Origin: an uncultured Microbacterium sp.
GTDB taxonomy: Bacteria > Actinomycetota > Actinomycetes > Actinomycetales > Microbacteriaceae
Direction of reading: 5' to 3'
Length of the DNA stretch: 7,708 nucleotides
Assembly (NCBI GenBank): GCA_947647645.1
Contig: CANSLE010000108.1
Span: 1-7,708 of the forward strand
Shown here: in pieces, positions 1 to 5,740 of the stretch
Layout of the letters: every line of letters starts with the position of its first letter
Numbering within the stretch: position 1 is the stretch's first letter
Translations under genes and position numbers: made by a program
Notes under the pieces: model-generated
Databases searched by the model: none
What the model saw: only the letters and a program-made list of their open reading frames with translations
Told to the model about the DNA's origin: nothing

Positions 1-2023
1 GCGTGCTCTCGCCGTCGCGGAGCGCGCGCACGCGCTCCCACTGCGGGGCCGTGGTGGCCGCGGAGGCGAACGCGGTGACGAACTGCAGCTGGCTGTCGCT
101 GCCGCCCTCTGCCGCCTCCGCGAGGGCCCATAGACCGTCGGCGACCCGCACGCGCGCCGCCTCGCGCTTGTCCGGGGCGACATACGCGTTCGCAGCCAAC
201 TGCAGCTTCCCGAGCGTCGTGCGCATGGTCGTGGACTCGGTCTCGGATCCGATGTTGCGCAGCACGAGATCGATGTAATCGGATGCCGAGGCCTCGGCAT
301 CCCGCGTCTGATCCCATGCCGCGCCCCAGACGAGCGACCGTGCGAGCGGATCGCTGATGCGGGCGAGGTGGTCGATGGCCGTCGTCAGCGACCGCGGGTC
401 GAGACGGATCTTCGCGTACGCGAGGTCCTCGTCGTTGAGCAGGATCAGGTCGGGCTGACGCTCGCCGACCAGCTCGGGCACCTCGGTGAGGTCGCCGTCC
501 ACGTCGAGCTCGACGTGGTGCGTACGTACGAGCGCCTCGCCGTCCAGGGAGTAGAAGCCGACGCCCAGGCGGTGCGGCCGGATCGTCGGGTAGTCGGCCG
601 GCGCGGTCTGTACGACGGCGAAACGGGAGATGACCCCGTCGGCGGCGACGCGCAGCTCCGGCGCCAGCGTGTTGACCCCCGCCGTCTCCAGCCATTTCTG
701 CGACCAGCTGGACAGGTCGCGGCCACTCGTCGCCTCGAGCTCGACGAGGAGGTCGGACAGTTCGGTGTTTCCGAAGGCGTGCTTCTGGAAGTACTGGCCG
801 ACGCCGGCGAAGAAGGCGTCGATGCCGACCCACGCGGCGAGCTGCTTGAGCACCGAGCCGCCCTTGGCGTACGTGATGCCGTCGAAGTTGACCTGGACGT
901 CCTCGAGGTCGTTGATGGTGGCGACGACCGGATGGGTCGACGGCAGCTGGTCCTGACGGTAGGCCCAGCTCTTCTCCATCGCGTTGAAGGTCGTCCACGC
1001 CTCGGTCCACTCGGTGGCCTCCGCGGTCGCGATCGTCGACGCCCATTCGGCGAACGACTCGTTGAGCCACAGGTCGTTCCACCACTTCATCGTGACGAGG
1101 TCGCCGAACCACATGTGTGCGAGCTCGTGGAGGATGGTGACGACGCGGCGCTCCTTGACGGCATCCGTCACCTTGCTGCGGAAGACGTACGTCTCGGTGA
1201 AGGTCACCGCGCCGGCGTTCTCCATCGCGCCCGCGTTGAACTCGGGGACGAACAGCTGGTCGTACTTGGCGAACGGGTACGGAACCCCGAACTTGTCCTC
1301 GTAGTAGGCGAAGCCCTGGCGCGTCTTGTCGAAGATGTAGTCCGCGTCGAGGTGCTGCCAGAGGCTCTTGCGGCCGTAGACCCCGAGCGGGATCACCGCG
1401 CCCGAGGCGCTGGTCAGCTCGCTGAAGGTCGCCTCGTACGGACCGGCGACGATCGCGGTGATGTAGGAGGAGATGCGCGGCGTCGGCTCGAAGGCCCAGA
1501 TGGCGGCGCCGTCGTCGCCCGGCAGGGGCTCGGGAGTGGGGGAGTTGGAGACCACCTTCCAGGCAGCGGGCGCGGTCACCGTGAAGCGGAACGTCGCCTT
1601 CAGATCGGGCTGCTCGAACACAGCGAAGACACGACGGGAGTCGGGCACCTCGAACTGCGAGTAGAGGTACACCTCGCCGTCGACCGGGTCGACGAAGCGG
1701 TGCAGGCCCTCACCGGTGTTCGTGTACAGGCAGTCGGCGTCGACGATGAGCTCGTTGTCGGCCTGAAGGCCCTCCAGGGCGATGCGCGAGTCGACGAAGG
1801 CCGATGCGTCGAGGGAGACGCCGTTGAGCGTGATCTCGCGGATGTCGCGGGCGATCAGATCGATGAACGTCGAGGCGCCCTCGACCGCGGTGAAACGCAC
1901 GACCGTGCGGGAGCCGAACACCTCCGGTCCGCGCGTCACGTCGAGAGCGATGTCGTAGGACTGCGTGTCGACGATCGCGCGGCGCGTCTGCGCCTCGATG
2001 CGGGTGAGGTTCTCTCCAGGCAC
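1..2023 (-). CDS. pepN: Aminopeptidase N (M1 zinc metallopeptidase), C-terminus cut off by window edge
   Basis: M1-family aminopeptidase that removes N-terminal residues from peptides in the cytoplasm. I read 674 codons from a GTG start; actinobacterial PepN is usually about 850 residues, so roughly the last 170-180 are outside the window. The N-terminus reads (M)PGENLTRIEAQTRRAIVDTQSYD, the usual opening of this subfamily, which fixes the start together with a GGGAG ribosome site 7 bases upstream. The substrate-binding GAMEN motif is at residues 265-269. The zinc site HELAH is at 299-303 with the third ligand E322 in WLNESFAEW (HExxH-x18-E). The transition-state tyrosine is Y385 in TYAKGG. 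After about residue 520 the sequence enters the helical C-terminal domain. All catalytic residues are intact and no frameshift is seen. The gene lies 72 bases downstream of the SulP permease on the same strand and may be partly read through from it, although it has a possible promoter of its own. Two long palindromes lie inside the coding region. Identification is secure. Confidence 0.97.
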   Translation of the reverse strand, partial: MPGENLTRIEAQTRRAIVDTQSYDIALDVTRGPEVFGSRTVVRFTAVEGASTFIDLIARDIREITLNGVSLDASAFVDSRIALEGLQADNELIVDADCLYTNTGEGLHRFVDPVDGEVYLYSQFEVPDSRRVFAVFEQPDLKATFRFTVTAPAAWKVVSNSPTPEPLPGDDGAAIWAFEPTPRISSYITAIVAGPYEATFSELTSASGAVIPLGVYGRKSLWQHLDADYIFDKTRQGFAYYEDKFGVPYPFAKYDQLFVPEFNAGAMENAGAVTFTETYVFRSKVTDAVKERRVVTILHELAHMWFGDLVTMKWWNDLWLNESFAEWASTIATAEATEWTEAWTTFNAMEKSWAYRQDQLPSTHPVVATINDLEDVQVNFDGITYAKGGSVLKQLAAWVGIDAFFAGVGQYFQKHAFGNTELSDLLVELEATSGRDLSSWSQKWLETAGVNTLAPELRVAADGVISRFAVVQTAPADYPTIRPHRLGVGFYSLDGEALVRTHHVELDVDGDLTEVPELVGERQPDLILLNDEDLAYAKIRLDPRSLTTAIDHLARISDPLARSLVWGAAWDQTRDAEASASDYIDLVLRNIGSETESTTMRTTLGKLQLAANAYVAPDKREAARVRVADGLWALAEAAEGGSDSQLQFVTAFASAATTAPQWERVRALRDGEST
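281..302. repeat. 22-bp perfect palindrome inside pepN
   Basis: GGATGCCGAGG followed directly by its exact reverse complement, with no spacer. It encodes D-A-E-A-S-A-S in pepN. The same 11-base half occurs again at 3807-3817 inside arsR. Two copies of the octamer CGGCATCC, in opposite orientation, form its outer arms. Function unknown. Confidence 0.6.
499..518. repeat. 20-bp perfect palindrome inside pepN
   Basis: CCACGTCGAG followed directly by its exact reverse complement. On the pepN strand it spans part of HHVELDVD. Two bases further on is the 10-bp palindrome CGTACGTACG (521-530). The codons GTC GAG CTC GAC are themselves self-complementary, so coding composition may explain part of the symmetry. 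Confidence 0.55.
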
Positions 2024-2030
2024 TGCGGTA

Positions 2031-2035
2031 CTCCC
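2031..2035 (-). promoter_or_regulatory. Ribosome binding site of pepN
   Basis: GGGAG on the minus strand, 7 bases before the GTG at 2023. It supports the GTG start over any downstream ATG. Confidence 0.6.
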
Positions 2036-2061
2036 AGGGGTGAGGGGTGATCGGGACCGTC

Positions 2062-2078
2062 CGGCGCTGCTGGCGCCG
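2062..2078 (-). other. GC-rich hairpin in the sulP-pepN gap
   Basis: The 72-base gap 2024-2095 contains a perfect 6-bp inverted repeat, CGGCGC and GCGCCG around a 5-base loop. Three further pairs (2058-2060 with 2079-2081) become possible if one base is bulged. No T-run follows on the minus strand, so it is a poor intrinsic terminator. If pepN is transcribed from the TAGGCT box near 2095, the hairpin would lie in the pepN 5' leader. Its function is not known; it may be chance structure in GC-rich DNA. Confidence 0.35.
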
Positions 2079-2092
2079 ACGGCAACCCATCC

Positions 2093-2098
2093 AGCCTA
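2093..2098 (-). promoter_or_regulatory. Possible -10 box of pepN (TAGGCT)
   Basis: TAGGCT overlaps the sulP stop codon and fits the actinobacterial TAnnnT -10 pattern. It is followed by GG, giving TAGGCTGG; the rpiB promoter region carries the closely similar TAGGATGG. It would start a pepN message with a leader of about 60 bases. I see no good -35 element upstream, so this is weak. Confidence 0.3.
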
Positions 2099-3742
2099 CG
2101 CGGTCGCCGTTTCCCGCCGCACGTGGCTGCGGGCGTGGTCGATGGCGGCCGGGAGGTCTGTGAACAGGTGTTTGTGATGGCGGAGCGCGTCGAGGACGCC
2201 CACCGTGCGGAACAGGTCCTCGTGGCGGGGCTGGACGCCTTTGATGAGGACGGTGATGCCGCGACGTTCCAGGGACTGCACGACCTCGCCCAGCATGTGT
2301 GCACCGGTGGCGTCGACGAGTTCGAGCTGGCTCATCCGCATGACGACGACCGACACATCGCGGACGGCGCCGACCTCGGCGAAGATCCGGTCGGAGGAGG
2401 TGAAGGAGAGCGGCCCGTCGAAGCGGAGGATGGCGATGCGCTCGTCGCCCGGCTGCGAGGGCCCGCGCACGTCCTCCCGCCGCACTCGCGAAGCACGCGA
2501 CATGCCGCGCAACGCGAAGAAACCGGCGAATGCCACGCCGATGATCACCGCGACGATCAGGTCGAACGAGACGGTGATCACCGCTGTGGCCACGAATGCC
2601 GCGGCATCCGCTCGCGTGGAGCGCAGGATCGCGCGGACCGTGTCGACGTGCACCATGCGTACGGCGGTGACCATCACCACGCCGGACAGGGCGGCGAGCG
2701 GGATCTGTCCGACAGGGCCGGCGGCGACGAGCACGACCAGCAGGAGGACGATCGCGTGCGTGATCGCGGCCACACGGCTGCGACCACCGGATCGGACGTT
2801 CACAGCCGTGCGCGCGATCGCGCCGGTCGCCGGCATGCCGCCGAACAGCGAGGATCCGATCGACGCGAGCCCCTGCCCCACGAGCTCGCGATCGGGGTCG
2901 TAAGGGCCCGTGTCGGCGAGGCTCGCCGCGACTCGGGCCGAGAGGAGGGACTCGATCGCGGCGAGGGCGGCGACGGTCACCGCGGGAAGCAACAGCCCGC
3001 CGATGGTCCCGGGGTCGAGGGCGGGGAGGGCGGGAAAGGGCAGCGCGGACGGCAGGTTCCCGATCCGTGCCAGCGGCGCCGCGAGGGCGAGGGCGGCGAC
3101 CGAGACGAGGACGATCCCGACGAGCGAGCCGGGAACGGCCCGGTGCAGGCGCGGGGCGGCCAGCATGCTCACGGCCACGACGGCGACGGCGCCGAGCGCC
3201 CACAGCGCGTAGACGGCATCGAGGTGCGCGAACGACTGGACGGCCGCGATGACCGCGTTCGAGCTGTGCTCACTCACCGCCGCCGTGTGCGGGGACACGA
3301 GAGCGGGGACCTGCTGGGCGAAGATGATGACGGCGATGCCCAGCGTGAAGCCCTCGATGACCGGCCACGGGATGTACGACACCGCGCGGCCCAGCTTCAG
3401 TGCGCCGGCCACGACGACGATCGTGCCGGCGAGCAGGCTCACGACCGCGACCGCACCGGGCCCGTACTGGGCGACGATCGGGACGAGCACGACGACCATC
3501 GCTCCCGTGGGCCCCGAGACCTGCACGTTCGATCCGCCGAAGACGGCGGCGACGAGGCCCGCGATGACGGCGGTGACCAGTCCCGCCTCGGCGCTCAGGC
3601 CCGAGCTCACGCCGAAGCCGAGCGCCAATGGCAAGGCGACGATGCCGACCGTCAGCCCGGCGAGCAGGTCACCGCGCCAGGTCCGGCGGAGCCCCGCGTA
3701 GTCCCGGCGCGACGGCAGCAGGGCACGCAGCGCGCCGATCAT
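2096..3742 (-). CDS. SulP/SLC26 family anion permease with C-terminal STAS domain
   Basis: Inner-membrane secondary transporter of 548 residues, a normal length for bacterial SulP proteins. Residues from about 25 to 415 form the hydrophobic transport domain. Family hallmarks are the TM3 substrate-site strand SNVQVSGPTGAM (71-82), IPWPVIEGFTLGIAVII (124-140), AAIESLLSARVA (261-272) and the signature FGGMPATGAIARTAVNVRSGGRS (300-322). The cytoplasmic STAS domain spans about 435-540, with LVDATG at 475-480 in the loop that corresponds to the phosphorylated or nucleotide-contact loop of anti-sigma antagonists. SulP members carry sulfate, bicarbonate (BicA), dicarboxylates (DauA) and other anions; the substrate cannot be decided here. 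The ATG at 3742-3740 overlaps the TGA of the ArsR gene as ATGA, so translation is probably coupled and the permease controlled by that repressor. No sulfate ABC genes, assimilation genes or carbonic anhydrase lie beside it, so the context does not settle the anion. Family assignment is secure, substrate is not. Confidence 0.93.
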   Translation of the reverse strand: MIGALRALLPSRRDYAGLRRTWRGDLLAGLTVGIVALPLALGFGVSSGLSAEAGLVTAVIAGLVAAVFGGSNVQVSGPTGAMVVVLVPIVAQYGPGAVAVVSLLAGTIVVVAGALKLGRAVSYIPWPVIEGFTLGIAVIIFAQQVPALVSPHTAAVSEHSSNAVIAAVQSFAHLDAVYALWALGAVAVVAVSMLAAPRLHRAVPGSLVGIVLVSVAALALAAPLARIGNLPSALPFPALPALDPGTIGGLLLPAVTVAALAAIESLLSARVAASLADTGPYDPDRELVGQGLASIGSSLFGGMPATGAIARTAVNVRSGGRSRVAAITHAIVLLLVVLVAAGPVGQIPLAALSGVVMVTAVRMVHVDTVRAILRSTRADAAAFVATAVITVSFDLIVAVIIGVAFAGFFALRGMSRASRVRREDVRGPSQPGDERIAILRFDGPLSFTSSDRIFAEVGAVRDVSVVVMRMSQLELVDATGAHMLGEVVQSLERRGITVLIKGVQPRHEDLFRTVGVLDALRHHKHLFTDLPAAIDHARSHVRRETATA

Positions 3743-4107
3743 GGCCGTGCCGCCGGGAGCGCCGGCAGCGACCGCGCATCGACCAGCCGCTCGCCGTCTG
3801 CGCTCAGGATGCCGAGGAGGAGCTCCCTCGCGGCCGACAGCAGGTCGGCGACGCGGGGATCGGAGAGCCGGTAGTAGACGTGGCTGGCGCGCCGCTGGGA
3901 TTCGACCAGGCGGTGCCGGCGGAGGACGGAGAGATGCTGGGACAGATGTGAGGCCTCGAGCCCCGTCTCCTTCTGCAGCTGCGCGACGCTCACTTCCGGT
4001 TCCCCGGCGAGCAACTCGAGAAGGCGGATCCGGAACGGGTGCGCGAGCCCTTTGAACAGGTTCGCCTTGACCTCGTAGAGGGGGCGCTGCGTCTGAGTGA
4101 ATGGCAT
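3739..4107 (-). CDS. ArsR-family winged-helix repressor, cysteine-free
   Basis: A DNA-binding repressor of 122 residues. The start ATG at 4107 gives MPFTQTQRPLYEVKANLFKG, which leads straight into the typical first helix FKGLAHPFRIRLLELL (18-33). An in-frame reading from 4185 would add an unlikely tail that runs across the promoter and into rpiB. The helix-turn-helix is VSVAQLQKETGLEASHLSQHLSVLRRHRL (39-67), with SHLSQHLSVL as recognition helix, followed by the wing VESQRRASHVYYRLS (68-82). The protein has no cysteine, so the CxC arsenic/cadmium site and the dithiol switch of BigR/SqrR sensors are both absent; its signal is unknown. It overlaps the SulP start by four bases and is the first gene of that operon. 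An inverted repeat over its start codon and -10 box suggests autorepression. The last 15 residues are a disordered-looking proline/alanine tail. Confidence 0.9.
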   Translation of the reverse strand: MPFTQTQRPLYEVKANLFKGLAHPFRIRLLELLAGEPEVSVAQLQKETGLEASHLSQHLSVLRRHRLVESQRRASHVYYRLSDPRVADLLSAARELLLGILSADGERLVDARSLPALPAARP

Positions 4108-4121
4108 GATGGAATCATCAT
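4106..4121. promoter_or_regulatory. Inverted repeat, candidate ArsR operator
   Basis: Perfect inverted repeat ATGATG-GAAT-CATCAT, an A/T-rich island in GC-rich DNA. It overlaps both the first two bases of the arsR coding sequence and the candidate -10 box TATGAT. Binding there would block transcription of arsR-sulP, the usual design of ArsR-family autoregulation. Assignment to this repressor is inference from position and symmetry. Confidence 0.5.
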
Positions 4122-4122
4122 A
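4117..4122 (-). promoter_or_regulatory. -10 box of arsR-sulP (TATGAT)
   Basis: TATGAT on the minus strand is close to the TATAAT consensus and stands out in this GC-rich context. It ends 9 bases before the arsR ATG, so the transcript would have a leader of only a few bases or none. That agrees with the absence of a Shine-Dalgarno sequence before the arsR start. No convincing -35 is seen at 16-18 bases upstream. Confidence 0.5.
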
Positions 4123-4127
4123 TCGCT

Positions 4128-4145
4128 CGGGCGGAGACACGCCCG
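4128..4145. repeat. Inverted repeat in the middle of the divergent promoter region
   Basis: Perfect 6-bp arms CGGGCG and CGCCCG around GAGACA. It lies midway between the arsR -10 box (4117-4122) and the rpiB -10 candidate (4153-4158), covering the -35 region of both directions. It could be an operator for a regulator of either or both units, or chance in GC-rich sequence. Confidence 0.3.
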
Positions 4146-4152
4146 GCGTCCC

Positions 4153-4158
4153 TAGGAT
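4153..4158 (+). promoter_or_regulatory. Candidate -10 box of the rpiB operon (TAGGAT)
   Basis: TAGGAT fits the actinobacterial TAnnnT pattern and ends 7 bases before the rpiB ATG, the distance expected for a leaderless message beginning at or near the start codon. The AGGA inside it lies 8 bases before the ATG and could instead act as a ribosome site for a longer transcript from further upstream. Sequence alone cannot separate these two readings. No clear -35. Confidence 0.4.
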
Positions 4159-4165
4159 GGTCACC

Positions 4166-4711
4166 ATGCGCATCCACATCGCCACCGACCACGCGGGGCT
4201 CGAGTTCTCGACGCAGCTGCAGCATCACCTCGCCGAACAGGGCCACGACGTCGTGGACCACGGTCCGGTCGAATACGACCCGCTCGACGACTATCCCGCC
4301 TTCTGCATCCGCGCCGCTCAGGCCGTCGTCCGCGATCAGACGGCCGGTGTCGAGGCCCTGGGCATCGTGTTCGGCGGCTCGGGCAACGGCGAGCAGATGG
4401 CTGCCAACAAGGTGCACGGCATCCGCGCGGCTCTCGTCTGGAACCTCGCGACGGCCGAGCTCGCCCGCGAGCACAACGATGCCAACGTGATCTCGATCGG
4501 CGCGCGACAGCACACCGTCGACGAGGCCATCGCCTTCATTGACCGCTTCATCGCGACGCCCTTCTCCGGCGAGGAGCGCCACGCCCGCCGCATCGCCCAG
4601 CTGGCGGCGTTCGAGACCGATGGAACCCTGCTGCCGGATCCGCGTGCGGCAGCCGACGCCGCTCCGGCGGGCGGCGAGTCCGCCGATGCGATGGACCCCG
4701 AAGCCGGCTGA
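4166..4711 (+). CDS. rpiB: Ribose-5-phosphate isomerase B, actinobacterial type
   Basis: Interconverts ribose 5-phosphate and ribulose 5-phosphate in the cytoplasmic non-oxidative pentose phosphate pathway. The 181-residue protein starts MRIHIATDHAG, with the conserved D8-H9. The active-site loop reads GGSGNGEQMAANK (70-82): S72 and E76 occupy the places of Ser71 and the catalytic Glu75 in the Mycobacterium tuberculosis enzyme. This is unlike the E. coli type, where a cysteine is the base. H103 (REHND) and phosphate-binding R114, R138 and R142 also match with a one-residue shift. The tail after about residue 155 is alanine-rich, low-complexity and somewhat longer than in M. tuberculosis. I chose the ATG at 4166 because the family begins there; an ATG three codons earlier (4157) is possible. 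The stop TGA shares one base with the ATG of nei (TGATG), so the two are translationally coupled. First gene of the rightward operon. Confidence 0.95.
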   Translation: MRIHIATDHAGLEFSTQLQHHLAEQGHDVVDHGPVEYDPLDDYPAFCIRAAQAVVRDQTAGVEALGIVFGGSGNGEQMAANKVHGIRAALVWNLATAELAREHNDANVISIGARQHTVDEAIAFIDRFIATPFSGEERHARRIAQLAAFETDGTLLPDPRAAADAAPAGGESADAMDPEAG

Positions 4712-5709
4712 TGCCCGAGGGTCATTCCGTCCACCGCATCGCGCGGCAGTTCGATCGCAACATCGTGGGCCGCTCCGTCGCGGCATCCAGCCCGCAGGGC
4801 CGCTTCGCGGAGGGCGCCTCGCTCATCGACGGGCGGGAGGCGGTCGAGGTGCGCGCCGTCGGCAAGCAGATGTTCCTCGGCTTCGACGGCGACCTCTGGT
4901 TGCGCGTGCATCTCGGCATGTATGGCGCCTGGGACTTCGCGGGGGAGATCGAGGTCGACCCGACGATCGCATCGGCGAACGGGCGCATGGGGCAGACGAA
5001 CCAGCGCGGCACCGACATGGACGCCGTGTTCGACGACGCGGGGGAGAACTCACTGAGCTCGATCGGCGCACCGCGCAAGACGCGGGTGCACGTGCGGATG
5101 AGCGAGCAGACCCGGGGACTCGGTGACGACGGCAGCGCGGAGTGGCCCCCGCCCGTGGTGGGCCAGGTGCGGCTGCGGCTGTTGACAACGCTCACCTGCG
5201 CCGACCTCCGCGGGCCGACCGCCTGCGAGCTACAGACGCCGGAGGAGGTCCGGGCGACGATCGCGAAGCTCGGGCCGGATCCCCTCGTGGACGACCTCTG
5301 CGAGGGCGAGGAGCGCTTCGTCGCGGCGGTGCGACGCAAGCCCACGCCGATCGGCCTCCTGCTGATGGATCAGTCGGTCGTCAGCGGCATCGGCAACGTC
5401 TACCGCGCAGAACTGCTGTATCGCGCGCTGCTCGACCCGCACACGCCGGGCAAGCTGGTGCCCGAGGAGCTCGTGCGACAGATCTGGCGCGATTGGGCGA
5501 GGCTCCTGGTGGTCGGAGTGGAGACCGGCCAGATGATGACCATGGACGACCTCGACCCGGAGGCGTACCGGCGAGCGATGGCGAGCCGTGACGACAGGCA
5601 CTGGGTCTACCACCGCGCGGGGCTTGCCTGCCGCGTCTGCGGGACCGAGATCCTGCTCGAGGAGATGGGTGCCCGAAAGCTGTATTGGTGCCCGTCCTGC
5701 CAGAAGTGA
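4711..5709 (+). CDS. nei: Fpg/Nei-family DNA glycosylase/AP lyase, Nei1 type
   Basis: Base-excision repair enzyme that removes oxidised bases and cleaves the resulting abasic site. The chain is 332 residues. After removal of Met1 the N-terminus is PEGHSVHRIA, with catalytic Pro2 and Glu3; the conserved lysine is K52 in AVGKQMF, and the RVHLGMYG strand is at 65-72. The helix-two-turn-helix is GLLLMDQSVVSGIGNVYRAELL (215-236), including DNA-contacting N229. The zinc finger has C307, C310, C327 and C330 (C-x2-C-x16-C-x2-C), with R322 in the finger loop. The SSPQGRFA and DLRGPTACE segments resemble M. tuberculosis Nei1 (Rv2464c), also next to rpiB. Odd point: the chain has about 60 extra residues compared with that protein, a polar stretch at roughly 78-144 between two strands of the N-terminal domain. 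All catalytic and zinc residues are present, so it should be active. The start codon overlaps the rpiB stop by one base. Confidence 0.95.
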   Translation: MPEGHSVHRIARQFDRNIVGRSVAASSPQGRFAEGASLIDGREAVEVRAVGKQMFLGFDGDLWLRVHLGMYGAWDFAGEIEVDPTIASANGRMGQTNQRGTDMDAVFDDAGENSLSSIGAPRKTRVHVRMSEQTRGLGDDGSAEWPPPVVGQVRLRLLTTLTCADLRGPTACELQTPEEVRATIAKLGPDPLVDDLCEGEERFVAAVRRKPTPIGLLLMDQSVVSGIGNVYRAELLYRALLDPHTPGKLVPEELVRQIWRDWARLLVVGVETGQMMTMDDLDPEAYRRAMASRDDRHWVYHRAGLACRVCGTEILLEEMGARKLYWCPSCQK

Positions 5710-5728
5710 CCCCGACCCGACGACCCGC

Positions 5729-5732
5729 GGAG
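5729..5732 (+). promoter_or_regulatory. Ribosome binding site of the PaiB-like gene
   Basis: GGAG with 8 bases to the GTG at 5741, inside the 31-base gap after nei. It supports the GTG start over the ATG eight codons later (5765). The gap holds no terminator. Confidence 0.65.
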
Positions 5733-5740
5733 ACGACCTC

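Noticed and set aside
368..2050. Long plus-strand open frame of 560 codons opposite pepN
   Set aside because: Exact antisense of a fully recognisable M1 aminopeptidase. Its charged Arg/Val/Asp/Glu-rich product is typical of the reverse frame of a high-GC gene, and it has no family resemblance.
2058..2081. Intrinsic terminator between sulP and pepN
   Set aside because: The hairpin is short and no T-run follows on the transcribed strand, so read-through into pepN cannot be ruled out. I list it only as a hairpin.
1710..3203. Minus-strand open frame of 497 codons in a second frame of sulP and pepN
   Set aside because: Extremely Arg/Pro-rich shadow frame that crosses the boundary of two well-supported genes.
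2123..3874. Plus-strand open frame of 583 codons opposite sulP and arsR
   Set aside because: The product is a monotonous Arg/Asp/Gly/His-rich sequence produced by reading GC-rich membrane-protein codons backwards. It has no recognisable domain and runs through two real genes.
4097..4165. Upstream extension of rpiB to ATG codons at 4097, 4106 or 4157
   Set aside because: The family begins at MRIHIATDHAG. The extension would translate the promoter and operator of arsR, and no ribosome site supports it. The ATG at 4157 cannot be fully excluded but is less likely.
5182..5187. TTGACA, a perfect -35 hexamer, inside nei
   Set aside because: No -10-like hexamer lies 16-19 bases downstream and no gene starts nearby; it is simply coding sequence.
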